Of a DNA stretch of 64,000 nt, positions 51,160-59,142 are shown in pieces (within the stretch, counting starts at the first letter, position 1; the number at the start of each line of letters is the position of its first letter). Origin of the DNA: Sphingobium abikonense NBRC 16140 (lineage in GTDB: Bacteria > Pseudomonadota > Alphaproteobacteria > Sphingomonadales > Sphingomonadaceae). Made by a program: the position numbers and the translations under genes. The notes beneath the pieces were generated by a model. The model was not told the DNA's origin, made no database searches, and saw only the letters and a program-made list of their open reading frames with translations. Location: assembly GCF_001598335.1 (NCBI RefSeq), contig NZ_BCYT01000001.1, forward strand, positions 372,001 to 436,000, given 5' to 3'.

Positions 51160-52291
51160 GGTAGGTCTCGATATATTCGGCGAACCTGTCGCTCACCTGT
51201 TCGGCGGTCAGACCGTAATCGGCCAGACTATAGCTGCGCGGCCCATGCTTGCCCGCCGGATTCTCCCGCAGCCAGCCCAGCATGCCCTTTTCCGACTCCG
51301 GCGTGAAATCCCAGCCGAAATGGTCATAGGCGGCCCGGATGGTCGAGACCGGGTCGGCGACGATGTCCTTGTATCGCATGTCGTAAATCGGCAGGTCCGG
51401 ATGCGCCCTGCGATAATCCATGCAGAACTTCACCCCATCCCACCAGAGTTGCAGGAACTCGGCGCCCAGCGCATGCAGATCGAGTTGGTCGTAGGACGGT
51501 CCACGAATGACGCTGATCAGTTGGGAGATCGAGGCGATGACGGTGGTCGGGTCGCGATGGGGCTGAATGAAGATCGCATCGGGATAGACGCTACGCAGCG
51601 CGGGGAGCTTATACATATGCTCCTGAATCTTGAGCACCCAATGCCTGCCGGGATGCCGCCAACCCAGATGCTGAAGCCACATCTTGTGGACCTCGTAGCG
51701 AAAGGTCGCGTCGATGCCCTTGAACCAGTCGTAGAAGCGCGGGAGATGCTGGAACATGCACGGATTGCTGCTCTGAAAGGAGGTCGTCATGAACGATCCG
51801 CATTCCTGCGGGATTTTGGCGCCCAGCGGATGGGCTTTGAGCAATTCGTCGGCATCACCGCCCAATTGCGCGCGCAAATGTTCGTCGAACCGGGAGATGC
51901 GCGGGTCCGTGTCGGCGGTTGCCGCTTCGGGAGGAGGCGATGGTTCGGCCACTTCCCACATCAGCGGCGTGCGGATCTGCGGGTCGCCTTCCATCAGGGC
52001 GTGCAGGAAACTGGTGCCGCACCGGGGGAGGCCGAGGATGAAAAGCGGCTGCCTGATTTCGACATCGGCAATGTCAGGATAGCGCGCTCGGTCGTCGGCG
52101 ATCGCCTTCAGCCGGGACAAGTCATCGGCAATGATATGCAGTGCACGCACATGGCCATTGGCGTTAAGTGCCCGGTCTTCCGCCATTGAGGCAAGCAGTT
52201 GCTCCAGCCCCGGCCGCACATTGTCGCGTAAATAATCGGGCAGCGGATACTGCGCCAACAGCGCGTCCGCGTCCGGAAATTCAAATGTCAT
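51146..52291 (-). CDS. Sulfotransferase family protein
   Basis: 381 residues. The 5'-phosphosulfate loop L-P-R-C-G-T-S-F-L is near residue 91, and the 3'-phosphate motif I-Q-P-H-R-D-P-T-T-V-I-A-S near residue 250. An N-terminal ~70-residue helical extension and the late W-L-R-E-N-P form the usual bacterial sulfotransferase_3 architecture. It would transfer sulfate from PAPS to a hydroxyl of a hydrophobic molecule, or act as a catalytically altered relative. First gene of a run with DUF1214 and an SDR. The start at 52291 follows GAGAGAGG. Confidence 0.88.
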   Translation of the reverse strand: MTFEFPDADALLAQYPLPDYLRDNVRPGLEQLLASMAEDRALNANGHVRALHIIADDLSRLKAIADDRARYPDIADVEIRQPLFILGLPRCGTSFLHALMEGDPQIRTPLMWEVAEPSPPPEAATADTDPRISRFDEHLRAQLGGDADELLKAHPLGAKIPQECGSFMTTSFQSSNPCMFQHLPRFYDWFKGIDATFRYEVHKMWLQHLGWRHPGRHWVLKIQEHMYKLPALRSVYPDAIFIQPHRDPTTVIASISQLISVIRGPSYDQLDLHALGAEFLQLWWDGVKFCMDYRRAHPDLPIYDMRYKDIVADPVSTIRAAYDHFGWDFTPESEKGMLGWLRENPAGKHGPRSYSLADYGLTAEQVSDRFAEYIETYHAYL

Positions 52292-52427
52292 TGCCATCCT
52301 CTCTCAAACTGGTCTGACGACCATTTTGGGCAGGATGACTGGTCCGGACACCGATGAAAAGCCCAGGTGCCATCGATGTCGCCTATCGGAAACAGATGTC
52401 GAAAATTGCGGCTACATCAGTGGGCGC

Positions 52428-53321
52428 TCAGTGGATCAAAAGCCGGTCACGGAATTGCCGCGGCGAACACCCTTCTATCTGGCGGAACGCCACACTGAAG
52501 CTTGCCGTATTGGCGAAACCACAGCGATAGGCGATCTCCTTGACCAGAAGCGATCGGTCCATCAGTAGGTCCTTCGCCAGAGCGAGCATATGACGACGAC
52601 AAAAGGCTGCGGGACTTTCGCCCGTCGCGGTGCGGAACAGGCGTTCATAATGACGGACGCTGATGCCGCGTTCCGCCGCCAACTGCCCGATCTCGACCCT
52701 GCCGGGCTGCTCCCGGATATGTGCAACAAGGCCAGCCAGATAGCGCTGGTCGAACGTCCGGCGACTGGTGAACTCTGGTTGGCTTTCTGGACCGAATTGC
52801 TGCACCATTTCGGCTGCGAGGCCGACGCTGATCGAATCCAGAATGAGTTGCGAACACAGCCCCGGCGCCACCAGTTCCTGCTGGGCCCTTAGAAGCAGTG
52901 CTCTGACATGGGGATTGCGCATGTCTATGGTGTCGCGCAATTGTTGATTGGAAAGTTCCATGGGCAATCCAGTGATCGCGGGAATATCTATTCTGCAAAA
53001 TAGCGATCTTTGCTCGCGTTCCTGCCAATGCATTTGGAACGGACACGCGGCCGGATAAAAGCGTACCTCGCCCTGCTCGCAAAAGTCGCGAGCAGATGCG
53101 AGATATCTGCCCATAGACGGGAAGCGGGTCAATTCGAAATAGCTGCAGGGCGGCGTGAAGACGATCTCGTTTCGTTCTCGCCAGAAAAACCGCCGGACTT
53201 CAAAGCGCGCACCAACTGTAGCCCTCGCCGCTTCGAGAGACGTTTCGAATTCCTGCGGGAATATGAAGTCCAGGCTTGTACCCTCAGGATGACGGTCAGA
53301 ATCATAAGGTCTTGTAAGCAT
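52428..53321 (-). CDS. AraC-family transcriptional regulator
   Basis: 297 residues with a diverged N-terminal sensor half and a C-terminal AraC domain: first helix-turn-helix I-G-Q-L-A-A-E-R-G-I-S-V-R-H-Y-E-R-L-F, second V-K-E-I-A-Y-R-C-G-F-A-N-T-A-S-F-S-V-A-F-R, ending C-S-P-R-Q-F-R. It lies 136 bases upstream of the sulfotransferase gene on the same strand and ends the catabolic region next to the IS cluster. Likely activator of the adjacent sulfotransferase operon or of the GMC/ALDH operon. Confidence 0.9.
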   Translation of the reverse strand: MLTRPYDSDRHPEGTSLDFIFPQEFETSLEAARATVGARFEVRRFFWRERNEIVFTPPCSYFELTRFPSMGRYLASARDFCEQGEVRFYPAACPFQMHWQEREQRSLFCRIDIPAITGLPMELSNQQLRDTIDMRNPHVRALLLRAQQELVAPGLCSQLILDSISVGLAAEMVQQFGPESQPEFTSRRTFDQRYLAGLVAHIREQPGRVEIGQLAAERGISVRHYERLFRTATGESPAAFCRRHMLALAKDLLMDRSLLVKEIAYRCGFANTASFSVAFRQIEGCSPRQFRDRLLIH

Positions 53322-53339
53322 ATCAGCTGTTGCTCCTGA

Positions 53340-53569
53340 TCTGCCCCCACCGAGTGGACCGGTTTCTTTGTTAGTGGATTATTCGCGCCGCCGCCATATC
53401 CGGATGGAGGTGGAGCGAAGCGGAACCGGAGGCCGGATATGGCGGTGTCGCCGTTTCTGGCGCCGGCGGTCGGTAACCCAAGCTGCTGTGCGGGCGCACG
53501 GTGTTGTAATGCCGCCGCCAGGTTTCGATCAGCACCTTGGCCTCCGCGAGGCTGTAGAAGATCTCGCCA
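53340..53569 (-). mobile_element. Remnant of an IS3-family element
   Basis: The 3' end of an IS3-family orfB plus the element's outer end. The segment near 53340 (CTGCCCCCACCGAGTGGACC) resembles the terminal repeat of this group. It is cut sharply at 53569 by the end of the IS256-family element; nothing of the remaining IS3 element is seen on the far side. Confidence 0.7.
53371..53569 (-). pseudogene. IS3-family transposase OrfB, C-terminal fragment
   Basis: The last ~66 residues of an integrase-type transposase: F-Y-S-L-A-E-A-K-V-L-I-E-T-W-R-R-H-Y-N-T-V-R-P-H-S-S-L-G-Y-R-P-P-A-P-E, where the Glu-bearing helix and the N-x-x-R-P-H-S-S-L-G-Y block are diagnostic. The open frame continues into the neighbouring IS256 element, but that part is antisense to its transposase and meaningless. 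Not functional: the first two catalytic Asp are missing. Confidence 0.85.
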
Positions 53570-53601
53570 GGGACTGTCAGGAATTTCGTGTGCGGCGAGG
53601 C
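53570..53601 (+). repeat. Left terminal inverted repeat of the IS256-family element
   Basis: Begins GGGACTGTCAGG; matches the complement of 54860-54891 over about 32 bases. It lies 57 bases before the transposase Met. Confidence 0.85.
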
Positions 53602-53626
53602 ATAAAGGGCAACAAGGAGACCCAAT

Positions 53627-54850
53627 ATGTCACGACGGAAAGAACCCTCGATACCGAACGACATTCTCGACCAGTTGCTGGCCGGCACTGACGCGGCGGC
53701 GGCGCTCGGCCAGGGCGGCCTGCTCGATACCCTGAAGAAGGCATTCGCCGAACGGGCACTCAACGCTGAGATGGATCACCATCTTGGCCAGGAGGAGCAA
53801 GGGAACAACAGCCGGAACGGCTATGGCCGCAAGACGGTGACGACCGACGGGGGACGGATCGAGATCGAGGTGCCGCGCGATCGAGCGGGCAGTTTTGATC
53901 CGCAGCTGATCGCCAAATATCAGCGCCGTTTCCCCGGCTTTGATGACAAGATCATCTCAATGTATGCTCGGGGTATGAGTACGCGGGAGATCACCGGTCA
54001 TCTGCGCGACCTGTATGGGATCGACGCCTCGCCCGATCTGATCAGCACGATCACCGACGCGGTGCTGGAGGAAGTCGCAGCCTGGCAGCAACGGCCGCTG
54101 GACCCAGCCTATCCGCTGGTTTTCTTCGATGCGATCCGGGTCAAGATCCGCGACGAGGGGATGGTGCGCAACAAGGCGATTCATATTGCCCTGGGCGTCA
54201 TGGCCGACGGCACCAAGGTGGTCCTGGGGTTGTGGCTGGAGCAGAATGAAGGCGCCAAATTCTGGTTGCGCGTCATGAACGAACTGCGCAACCGCGGCGT
54301 TGAGGATATCATGCTGGCCGTCGTCGACGGCCTCAAGGGCTTCCCCGACGCCATCACCGCCGTCTTTCCCGAAGCGATGGTCCAAACCTGTATTGTCCAT
54401 CTGCTGCGCAACTCGATGGATTTCGTGGCGTGGAAAGATCGCAAGGCGCTCGGAACGGCCTTGAAGACCATCTATCGGGCCGTTGATGCTGCAGCCGCCG
54501 AAGAAGCCCTGACAGCGTTCGAAGCCAGCTTCTGGGGGCAGCGTTATCCCGCCATCGGCCAGAGCTGGCGCCGGGCATGGCCCGAGGTTATCCCGTTTTT
54601 CGCCTTTCCCGACGAGGTCAGGCGGATCGTCTATACGACAAATTCAATAGAGGCCCTCAATTCCAAGCTCCGCCGCGCTGTTCGTGCCCGGGGCCATTTC
54701 CCCAATGATGAGGCCGCCACCAAGCTCCTCTATCTGATCTTGAACCGATCGGAGAAAGAGTGGAAAATGCCGCCGCGTGAGTGGAACATGGCAACAGCGC
54801 AATTTGCCGTGCTCTTCGGCGAACGTTTCATCAGGGCCATGACGGCCTGA
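53627..54850 (+). CDS. IS256-family transposase
   Basis: 407 residues, full length for the family. The N-terminal region E-M-D-H-H-L-G and N-S-R-N-G-Y is usual; the DDE catalytic domain shows F-F-D-A-I-R-V-K (first Asp), A-V-V-D-G-L-K-G-F-P (second Asp), C-I-V-H-L-L-R-N-S and Y-T-T-N-S-I-E-A-L-N-S-K-L-R with the Glu. No frameshift or stop is seen, so it is likely active. It moves the surrounding element by a copy-out or cut-and-paste reaction. Confidence 0.95.
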   Translation: MSRRKEPSIPNDILDQLLAGTDAAAALGQGGLLDTLKKAFAERALNAEMDHHLGQEEQGNNSRNGYGRKTVTTDGGRIEIEVPRDRAGSFDPQLIAKYQRRFPGFDDKIISMYARGMSTREITGHLRDLYGIDASPDLISTITDAVLEEVAAWQQRPLDPAYPLVFFDAIRVKIRDEGMVRNKAIHIALGVMADGTKVVLGLWLEQNEGAKFWLRVMNELRNRGVEDIMLAVVDGLKGFPDAITAVFPEAMVQTCIVHLLRNSMDFVAWKDRKALGTALKTIYRAVDAAAAEEALTAFEASFWGQRYPAIGQSWRRAWPEVIPFFAFPDEVRRIVYTTNSIEALNSKLRRAVRARGHFPNDEAATKLLYLILNRSEKEWKMPPREWNMATAQFAVLFGERFIRAMTA

Positions 54851-54859
54851 TGGTCAACC

Positions 54860-54891
54860 GCCTCGCCGCACACGAAATTCCTGACAGTCCC
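54860..54891 (-). repeat. Right terminal inverted repeat of the IS256-family element
   Basis: Complementary to 53570-53601; begins about 10 bases after the transposase stop. Confidence 0.85.
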
Positions 54892-55544
54892 CTGGAGCGA
54901 TCTGGAATGCCGCCAGGCGCCTTGGGCTGTCGTTTAAAAAAGACCTGCGCGCGGCCGAGCAGGACCGGCCCGACGTGGCCGCACGGCGCAAGCTGTGGAG
55001 AGCGACGCAACCGTTCCTTGATCCTGAAAGCCTGGTCTTCCTCGACGAAACCGGGGTGAACACCAAGATGGCGCGGCTCTATGGCTGGTCGCCCGTTGGC
55101 GAGCGCTGCCGCGACAAGGTGCCGTTTGGACATTGGAAAACAATGACCTTCGTCGCCGGGTTGCGCCTCACCGGCATGACCGCGACTTGGGTGCTCGATC
55201 GCGCGATGGATGGCGATGCTTTCCGCATCTACGTCCAGCACGTCCTCGCGCCGACCCTCAAACGCGGCGATGTAGTGGTTCTCGACAACCTGCCCGCGCA
55301 CAAGGTCACCGGCATCCGCGAAGCGATCGCCGAACGTCGGGCTCAGATATTCTACCTGCCGCCTTACAGCCCCGACATGAACCCGATCGAGATGGCGTTC
55401 GCCAAACTCAAGGCGCTCCTAAGGCAGGAACCGGCGCGCACCGCCGACGCGCTCGTCGAACGTATCGGCACGCTGCTCGATCGCTTCCTGCCAGACGAAT
55501 GCGCCAACTTCTTCCTCGCCGCAGGATATCAACGCTCATGCTGA
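54892..55544 (+). pseudogene. IS630-family transposase, 5'-truncated
   Basis: The frame is open from the IS256 boundary: I-W-N-A-A-R-R-L-G-L-S-F-K-K-D-L-R-A-A-E-Q-D-R-P-D precedes the DDE domain, with F-L-D-E-T-G (first Asp), V-L-D-N-L-P-A-H-K (second Asp) and P-Y-S-P-D-M-N-P-I-E-M-A-F (Glu). The N-terminal DNA-binding helix-turn-helix is missing. The catalytic core could still be expressed from a GTG near 54975, but it lacks target recognition, so I call it a pseudogene. Confidence 0.82.
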
Positions 55545-55557
55545 AAATGCTCTAGAA
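54892..55557 (+). mobile_element. Remnant of an IS630-family element
   Basis: The 3' part of an IS630-type transposase and the element's right end. The sequence after the stop (CATGCTGAAAATGCTCTAG) has the look of an IS630 end next to a CTAG target, so the element probably ends near 55557. Its left part was lost at the IS256 junction. Confidence 0.65.
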
Positions 55558-55676
55558 TACGGTCACCAAATATCTTCTCGAAAACTAGCTGATCGTGCTC
55601 ACGATTGTTAGACGAATAATGATCCGCTATCTCCACCGCCGTCTAGCGATCGAGCCCGCGCTAATATGTATGAAGG

Positions 55677-56213
55677 TCAGGGAACCGACCTCGCCTGAAC
55701 GTCCCTACGCGATCCGAAGACATCGGACCCGAACCGCTTTTGCAGATGGATCGCGACCAGAGCAGCATAGCGGCGTTGGCGGGCGCCGTTCGGGCTATGA
55801 TAAATGCCCATCGCCTTCCAGTAACTGCCGCTCATCTTGAGCGCGTCGAGAAAGATCCAGCGTGCCGCCTCGGCGTTGAAGCAGGGATCAAATTGCAGCC
55901 AGCGACGAACCTCATTCTCGCGCCGCGACAGCAGCGCGGCGATCCTCGGCACCCACCAACTATTGATCTGAAGCGGTCCCAGGTCATGGCTTCCGTTTCT
56001 GTTCAGGATCTCCGCACCAATCCAGCCTGCTTCCTGATCACGCAATCCCCAAAGTGTCTTTTCAAGCCAGGACTGACCGCGTGCCGCCTGCCGGATGCAC
56101 CGGGCCACCTCGGGCTCCGGCGGCATTGCCGCTACAGCGCCTGTGCACGGTGATGCCGCCATCAGCACCAGCAGGGCGATGTAGAAGAAGCGGCGATCAG
56201 CGATCCAGACCAC
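55677..56213 (-). CDS. Lytic transglycosylase (VirB1-like), conjugation-associated
   Basis: 178 residues from a GTG start set by GGAAGGGAGG; an ATG six codons upstream is an alternative. A signal peptide (F-F-Y-I-A-L-L-V-L-M-A-A-S-P-C-T-G-A-V-A) leads to a small SLT domain with the catalytic Glu61 in R-D-Q-E-A-G-W-I-G and N-G-S-H-D-L-G-P-L-Q-I-N, the conserved goose-lysozyme-like core. It opens peptidoglycan for assembly of the transfer apparatus. It starts inside the last codons of the relaxase gene, making it the final member of that operon. Confidence 0.85.
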   Translation of the reverse strand: MVWIADRRFFYIALLVLMAASPCTGAVAAMPPEPEVARCIRQAARGQSWLEKTLWGLRDQEAGWIGAEILNRNGSHDLGPLQINSWWVPRIAALLSRRENEVRRWLQFDPCFNAEAARWIFLDALKMSGSYWKAMGIYHSPNGARQRRYAALVAIHLQKRFGSDVFGSRRDVQARSVP

Positions 56214-59142
56214 GGCCGCCCTCCCTTCCATTCTCGCGGGTCTGCTGCTCGCGCGCAGGAGCAAGCGTGACCCGATTTCTGTGACGGTCGCTCAGCAAAG
56301 TTTGAAGATGCTGGTCGAGCGCCTCAAAAACCTGTTGAGCCCGCCCAGCGAGCTTGTCGGCCACTCCCTGAGGTCTTGTGTGTCGAGCCCAAAGTTCGCG
56401 TTCAAGCCGGCGATCACTGCGCAGGCGTCTCTCCCTGTCCTGGTCGTCCTTCAGTTGCTGGAGATGCGATCCTCGTCGCGAGGCCATTCGGTCGCGATGA
56501 TCGAGCTCCAGGCGCCCGAGGCCTTCCAAGCCTGACGTCTTCTCGCCCGATCGCTCATCGAGCCTCTCGACCAGTTTTTCCGGATTCTGGGTCCAGAGCT
56601 TTACCCCATATCGGGCGCGGGTGATCGCGGTATAGAAATTCTGCGCGTTCACCAGCGGCGACCCGATAGGCGCAAGGACATAGACCCGGTCATAGGTCTT
56701 GGACTGGGCCGAATAGATGGTCTCGGCATAGCCATGATCCCAGGTCCTGTGCCGGGAAAGATCGATCGTCTGAACCCGTTTGTCGCGATCCCAGCGGATC
56801 GTTGCCAGCGAGCCATCGAGCGTCTCGACCGTCCCCCGCTCCGCATTTTTGAGCTGAAGCTCCTTCGAGACCAGGCGCCACTGGATTCGGTCGCCCTCGC
56901 TGAGGTCTCTCTTCTCTTCCATGAAGACGTTGACCTGCGAGGCTTTGGTCGAGCCCGGATCCCACAGATGGACGCTACCCTGCCCATCGACCAACCGGAC
57001 CAGTTGCCGACCTCGACCGTCCCGCACAATCCCAGCGACGCGATATTCGCTTGTCCGCCCCAATCCCGCTCCTGGCTGATCGCGGCCGAAGGTCACCACC
57101 TGTCCGCCTGAATAAAAGCGCGCCATGCGCTTTTCCTGATCGCTCAGCCCACCGGGTGTCAGGACCGAAAGCCCGGTCTCCTCGGTTGCGACGACACCTT
57201 CGCGCTGGAGGACCTCCCTGATATGGCTGTTCACAATGAGGCGCGACGCATTGTCGAGAACGAGAATGTTGGTCGCAGCGCGGCTCCTGGGGCTGAGGCG
57301 CGTCCATTCCGCGACCACTCCTGCAGCCAGCGTAGCGGCATCCTCACCGCCCACCACCTTGTCGAGCCGGCCAATCGAGGCTGCGTAATCCCCTGCCCGC
57401 GCATGCGCGACAGCCTGTCGCATCGCCTCGGTTTCCTGCCGACGCGACTCGGTCAGTTCAGCCGTTTCCATGCCCAATTTCTGCATGAGCCAGAAGGCCT
57501 TGCCCTGCTCGATCGCGCCCGTCTGCTTGTTGTCGCCAAGGAGAATGAGGCGAGCGCCAGTGGCCCGGCTGATCTCCAGCATCCGTAAAGCCTGCCGGCT
57601 TCCCAGCTGCCCCGCCTCGTCGAGAACCAGCACATGGTTGCCGCTGATCCCATAGCCACCGCCCGCAAGCAGGCTCGCGACGGTGCGCGACTCGATCTGC
57701 GCCTTCTCCCCCAGTTCGGCAGCGGCGGAAGATGTCGGCGCCAGGGCGATCAAGGTCTTACCCGGCAGCGCGGCGTCCTTCAGCGAGCGGACGAGGGTCG
57801 ATTTTCCTGCACCCGCGCCGCCGTGAAGGCCGGTGACCCGGTCACGCGAGGTCGCCATGTCCACCAGCGCCCGTTCCTGCGCCGGAGAAAGCCCCGCTTG
57901 CTCCAATATGGGAAGCAGGCGATCGGCACTCGCCACGGGCCGACCGTCCCCGACGGCAAGCGCCAGATGCATGGCGAGCGACTGCTCGAGCCGCACTGTT
58001 CGGCGGGTCGTCCGGCCCCGTGTCAGTATCTCATCCCCAGTCTGGCCACGGGTAACGAGGAGCTTGCGCCGTTCTTCATGCGCATCGATGAGGGGCCGTA
58101 AATTTTGAAACCGGACCTCACCGACATGGGAGGCAAGCCCTGCGGTATAGAGACGGCCGAGCGGGTTCACTGCCTCCTTCCCCTCCGATTGCCTTATCCC
58201 GAACAGAGCGGCGCGGGCGGCATCGGCGCGGTCGACCGGGACGGGATGCTCGCCCGATCGGGCGGCGCCCTTTCTCACCGCTTCAAGCGGCTTTTCATAT
58301 GGCCCCAGCCGCCCGCGCCACTGGATGAGCAGCGTATCGATCCCGGTCTTCACCTTGGCGCCGCGGGTGGCGTAGAAGGATTGGCGGCGCGACGCCTGAC
58401 CGACCAGACCATGCTGCTGTGCATGTTCATTGATCTGCTCGGCCCGCTGCGACATCTCATCGATGAGCGCCTTGGGAACACCTCTGATTTCGAACAGACC
58501 CCGTCGCGGATCGAAGTCTATCTCATAGCCAAGCTCGCGCAGGCCCTGGGCGAGTTCGTTCCGGTAGATCTGCCCGCTGGTCATCTGCTCGGCATACATG
58601 GCGCGGGTTTCGAGGCTCGCCATCGGATCGCCCGATTGCCCGTTGGTCATGTTGAGGACGACGACATGGGTGTGGAGGTGGGGATCAAGTTCGCGGCTGG
58701 CATGTTCGGTGAACCGCGCCCACAGCAATCGGCCGGTGGTTTCATGGACGATGCCACCCTCCTCCCGTTTTCGCAGCTGGGCATGCTCTTCAAGATAGGC
58801 GAGCGCGACATCGACCGATCGCTCATGGAGCTGGACGATCCGCTCATCTCCCAAGGCGAGCGCCATCACTGATACGGATTTGGGCGCACTGATCGCAAAA
58901 TCCCAGCCGGGATGATGCTGGATGCCGTCGGCGCGATGTCGGCCAAGCTGCTGCCCCACGACCTTGCCGGCGAGCAGAGTGCGAAAGGTTTCGGGGTCGA
59001 TATCGCCGGAGAGCCCGAGTTCGTTCGCCAGGGCGCCGCCCCAGGACGAACGCTCCGCCTCCCCCTTCGTATAATAATCCCCAATCGCGTAGTAGCGCGC
59101 GATATTGCCGGCCGAACCCTTCAAGCGGCGCGGATGCATCAT
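56197..59142 (-). CDS. MobF relaxase-helicase (TraI/TrwC type)
   Basis: 981 residues. The N-terminal relaxase domain has Tyr clusters in A-R-Y-Y-A-I-G-D-Y-Y-T and the metal triad D-P-H-L-H-T-H near residue 155. The second half is an SF1 helicase: G-G-A-G-A-G-K-S-T-L (Walker A, about residue 440), V-L-D-E-A-G-Q-L (Walker B) and L-G-D-N-K-Q. It nicks oriT, stays bound to the 5' end and unwinds the plasmid for transfer. It overlaps the coupling-protein gene by four bases. At 981 residues it is nearer TrwC (about 970) than F TraI (about 1750). Confidence 0.93.
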   Translation of the reverse strand: MMHPRRLKGSAGNIARYYAIGDYYTKGEAERSSWGGALANELGLSGDIDPETFRTLLAGKVVGQQLGRHRADGIQHHPGWDFAISAPKSVSVMALALGDERIVQLHERSVDVALAYLEEHAQLRKREEGGIVHETTGRLLWARFTEHASRELDPHLHTHVVVLNMTNGQSGDPMASLETRAMYAEQMTSGQIYRNELAQGLRELGYEIDFDPRRGLFEIRGVPKALIDEMSQRAEQINEHAQQHGLVGQASRRQSFYATRGAKVKTGIDTLLIQWRGRLGPYEKPLEAVRKGAARSGEHPVPVDRADAARAALFGIRQSEGKEAVNPLGRLYTAGLASHVGEVRFQNLRPLIDAHEERRKLLVTRGQTGDEILTRGRTTRRTVRLEQSLAMHLALAVGDGRPVASADRLLPILEQAGLSPAQERALVDMATSRDRVTGLHGGAGAGKSTLVRSLKDAALPGKTLIALAPTSSAAAELGEKAQIESRTVASLLAGGGYGISGNHVLVLDEAGQLGSRQALRMLEISRATGARLILLGDNKQTGAIEQGKAFWLMQKLGMETAELTESRRQETEAMRQAVAHARAGDYAASIGRLDKVVGGEDAATLAAGVVAEWTRLSPRSRAATNILVLDNASRLIVNSHIREVLQREGVVATEETGLSVLTPGGLSDQEKRMARFYSGGQVVTFGRDQPGAGLGRTSEYRVAGIVRDGRGRQLVRLVDGQGSVHLWDPGSTKASQVNVFMEEKRDLSEGDRIQWRLVSKELQLKNAERGTVETLDGSLATIRWDRDKRVQTIDLSRHRTWDHGYAETIYSAQSKTYDRVYVLAPIGSPLVNAQNFYTAITRARYGVKLWTQNPEKLVERLDERSGEKTSGLEGLGRLELDHRDRMASRRGSHLQQLKDDQDRERRLRSDRRLERELWARHTRPQGVADKLAGRAQQVFEALDQHLQTLLSDRHRNRVTLAPAREQQTRENGREGGRGLDR

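Larger units (their letters stand above)
53570..54891 (+). mobile_element. Complete IS256-family insertion sequence
   Basis: About 1322 bases bounded by near-perfect inverted repeats of about 32 bases: GGGACTGTCAGGAATTTCGT at the left end, and its complement at the right end before 54891. One full transposase gene lies inside. The eight bases outside the two ends differ (TCTCGCCA left, CTGGAGCG right), so there is no target duplication, and the flanks belong to two unrelated IS elements. The element is probably intact but has been involved in a deletion or recombination. Confidence 0.88.

Noticed and set aside
53371-53763. 130-codon minus-strand frame read as one protein
   Set aside because: Its first half is antisense to the IS256 transposase and its second half is the IS3 OrfB tail; it is an accidental fusion across an IS boundary.
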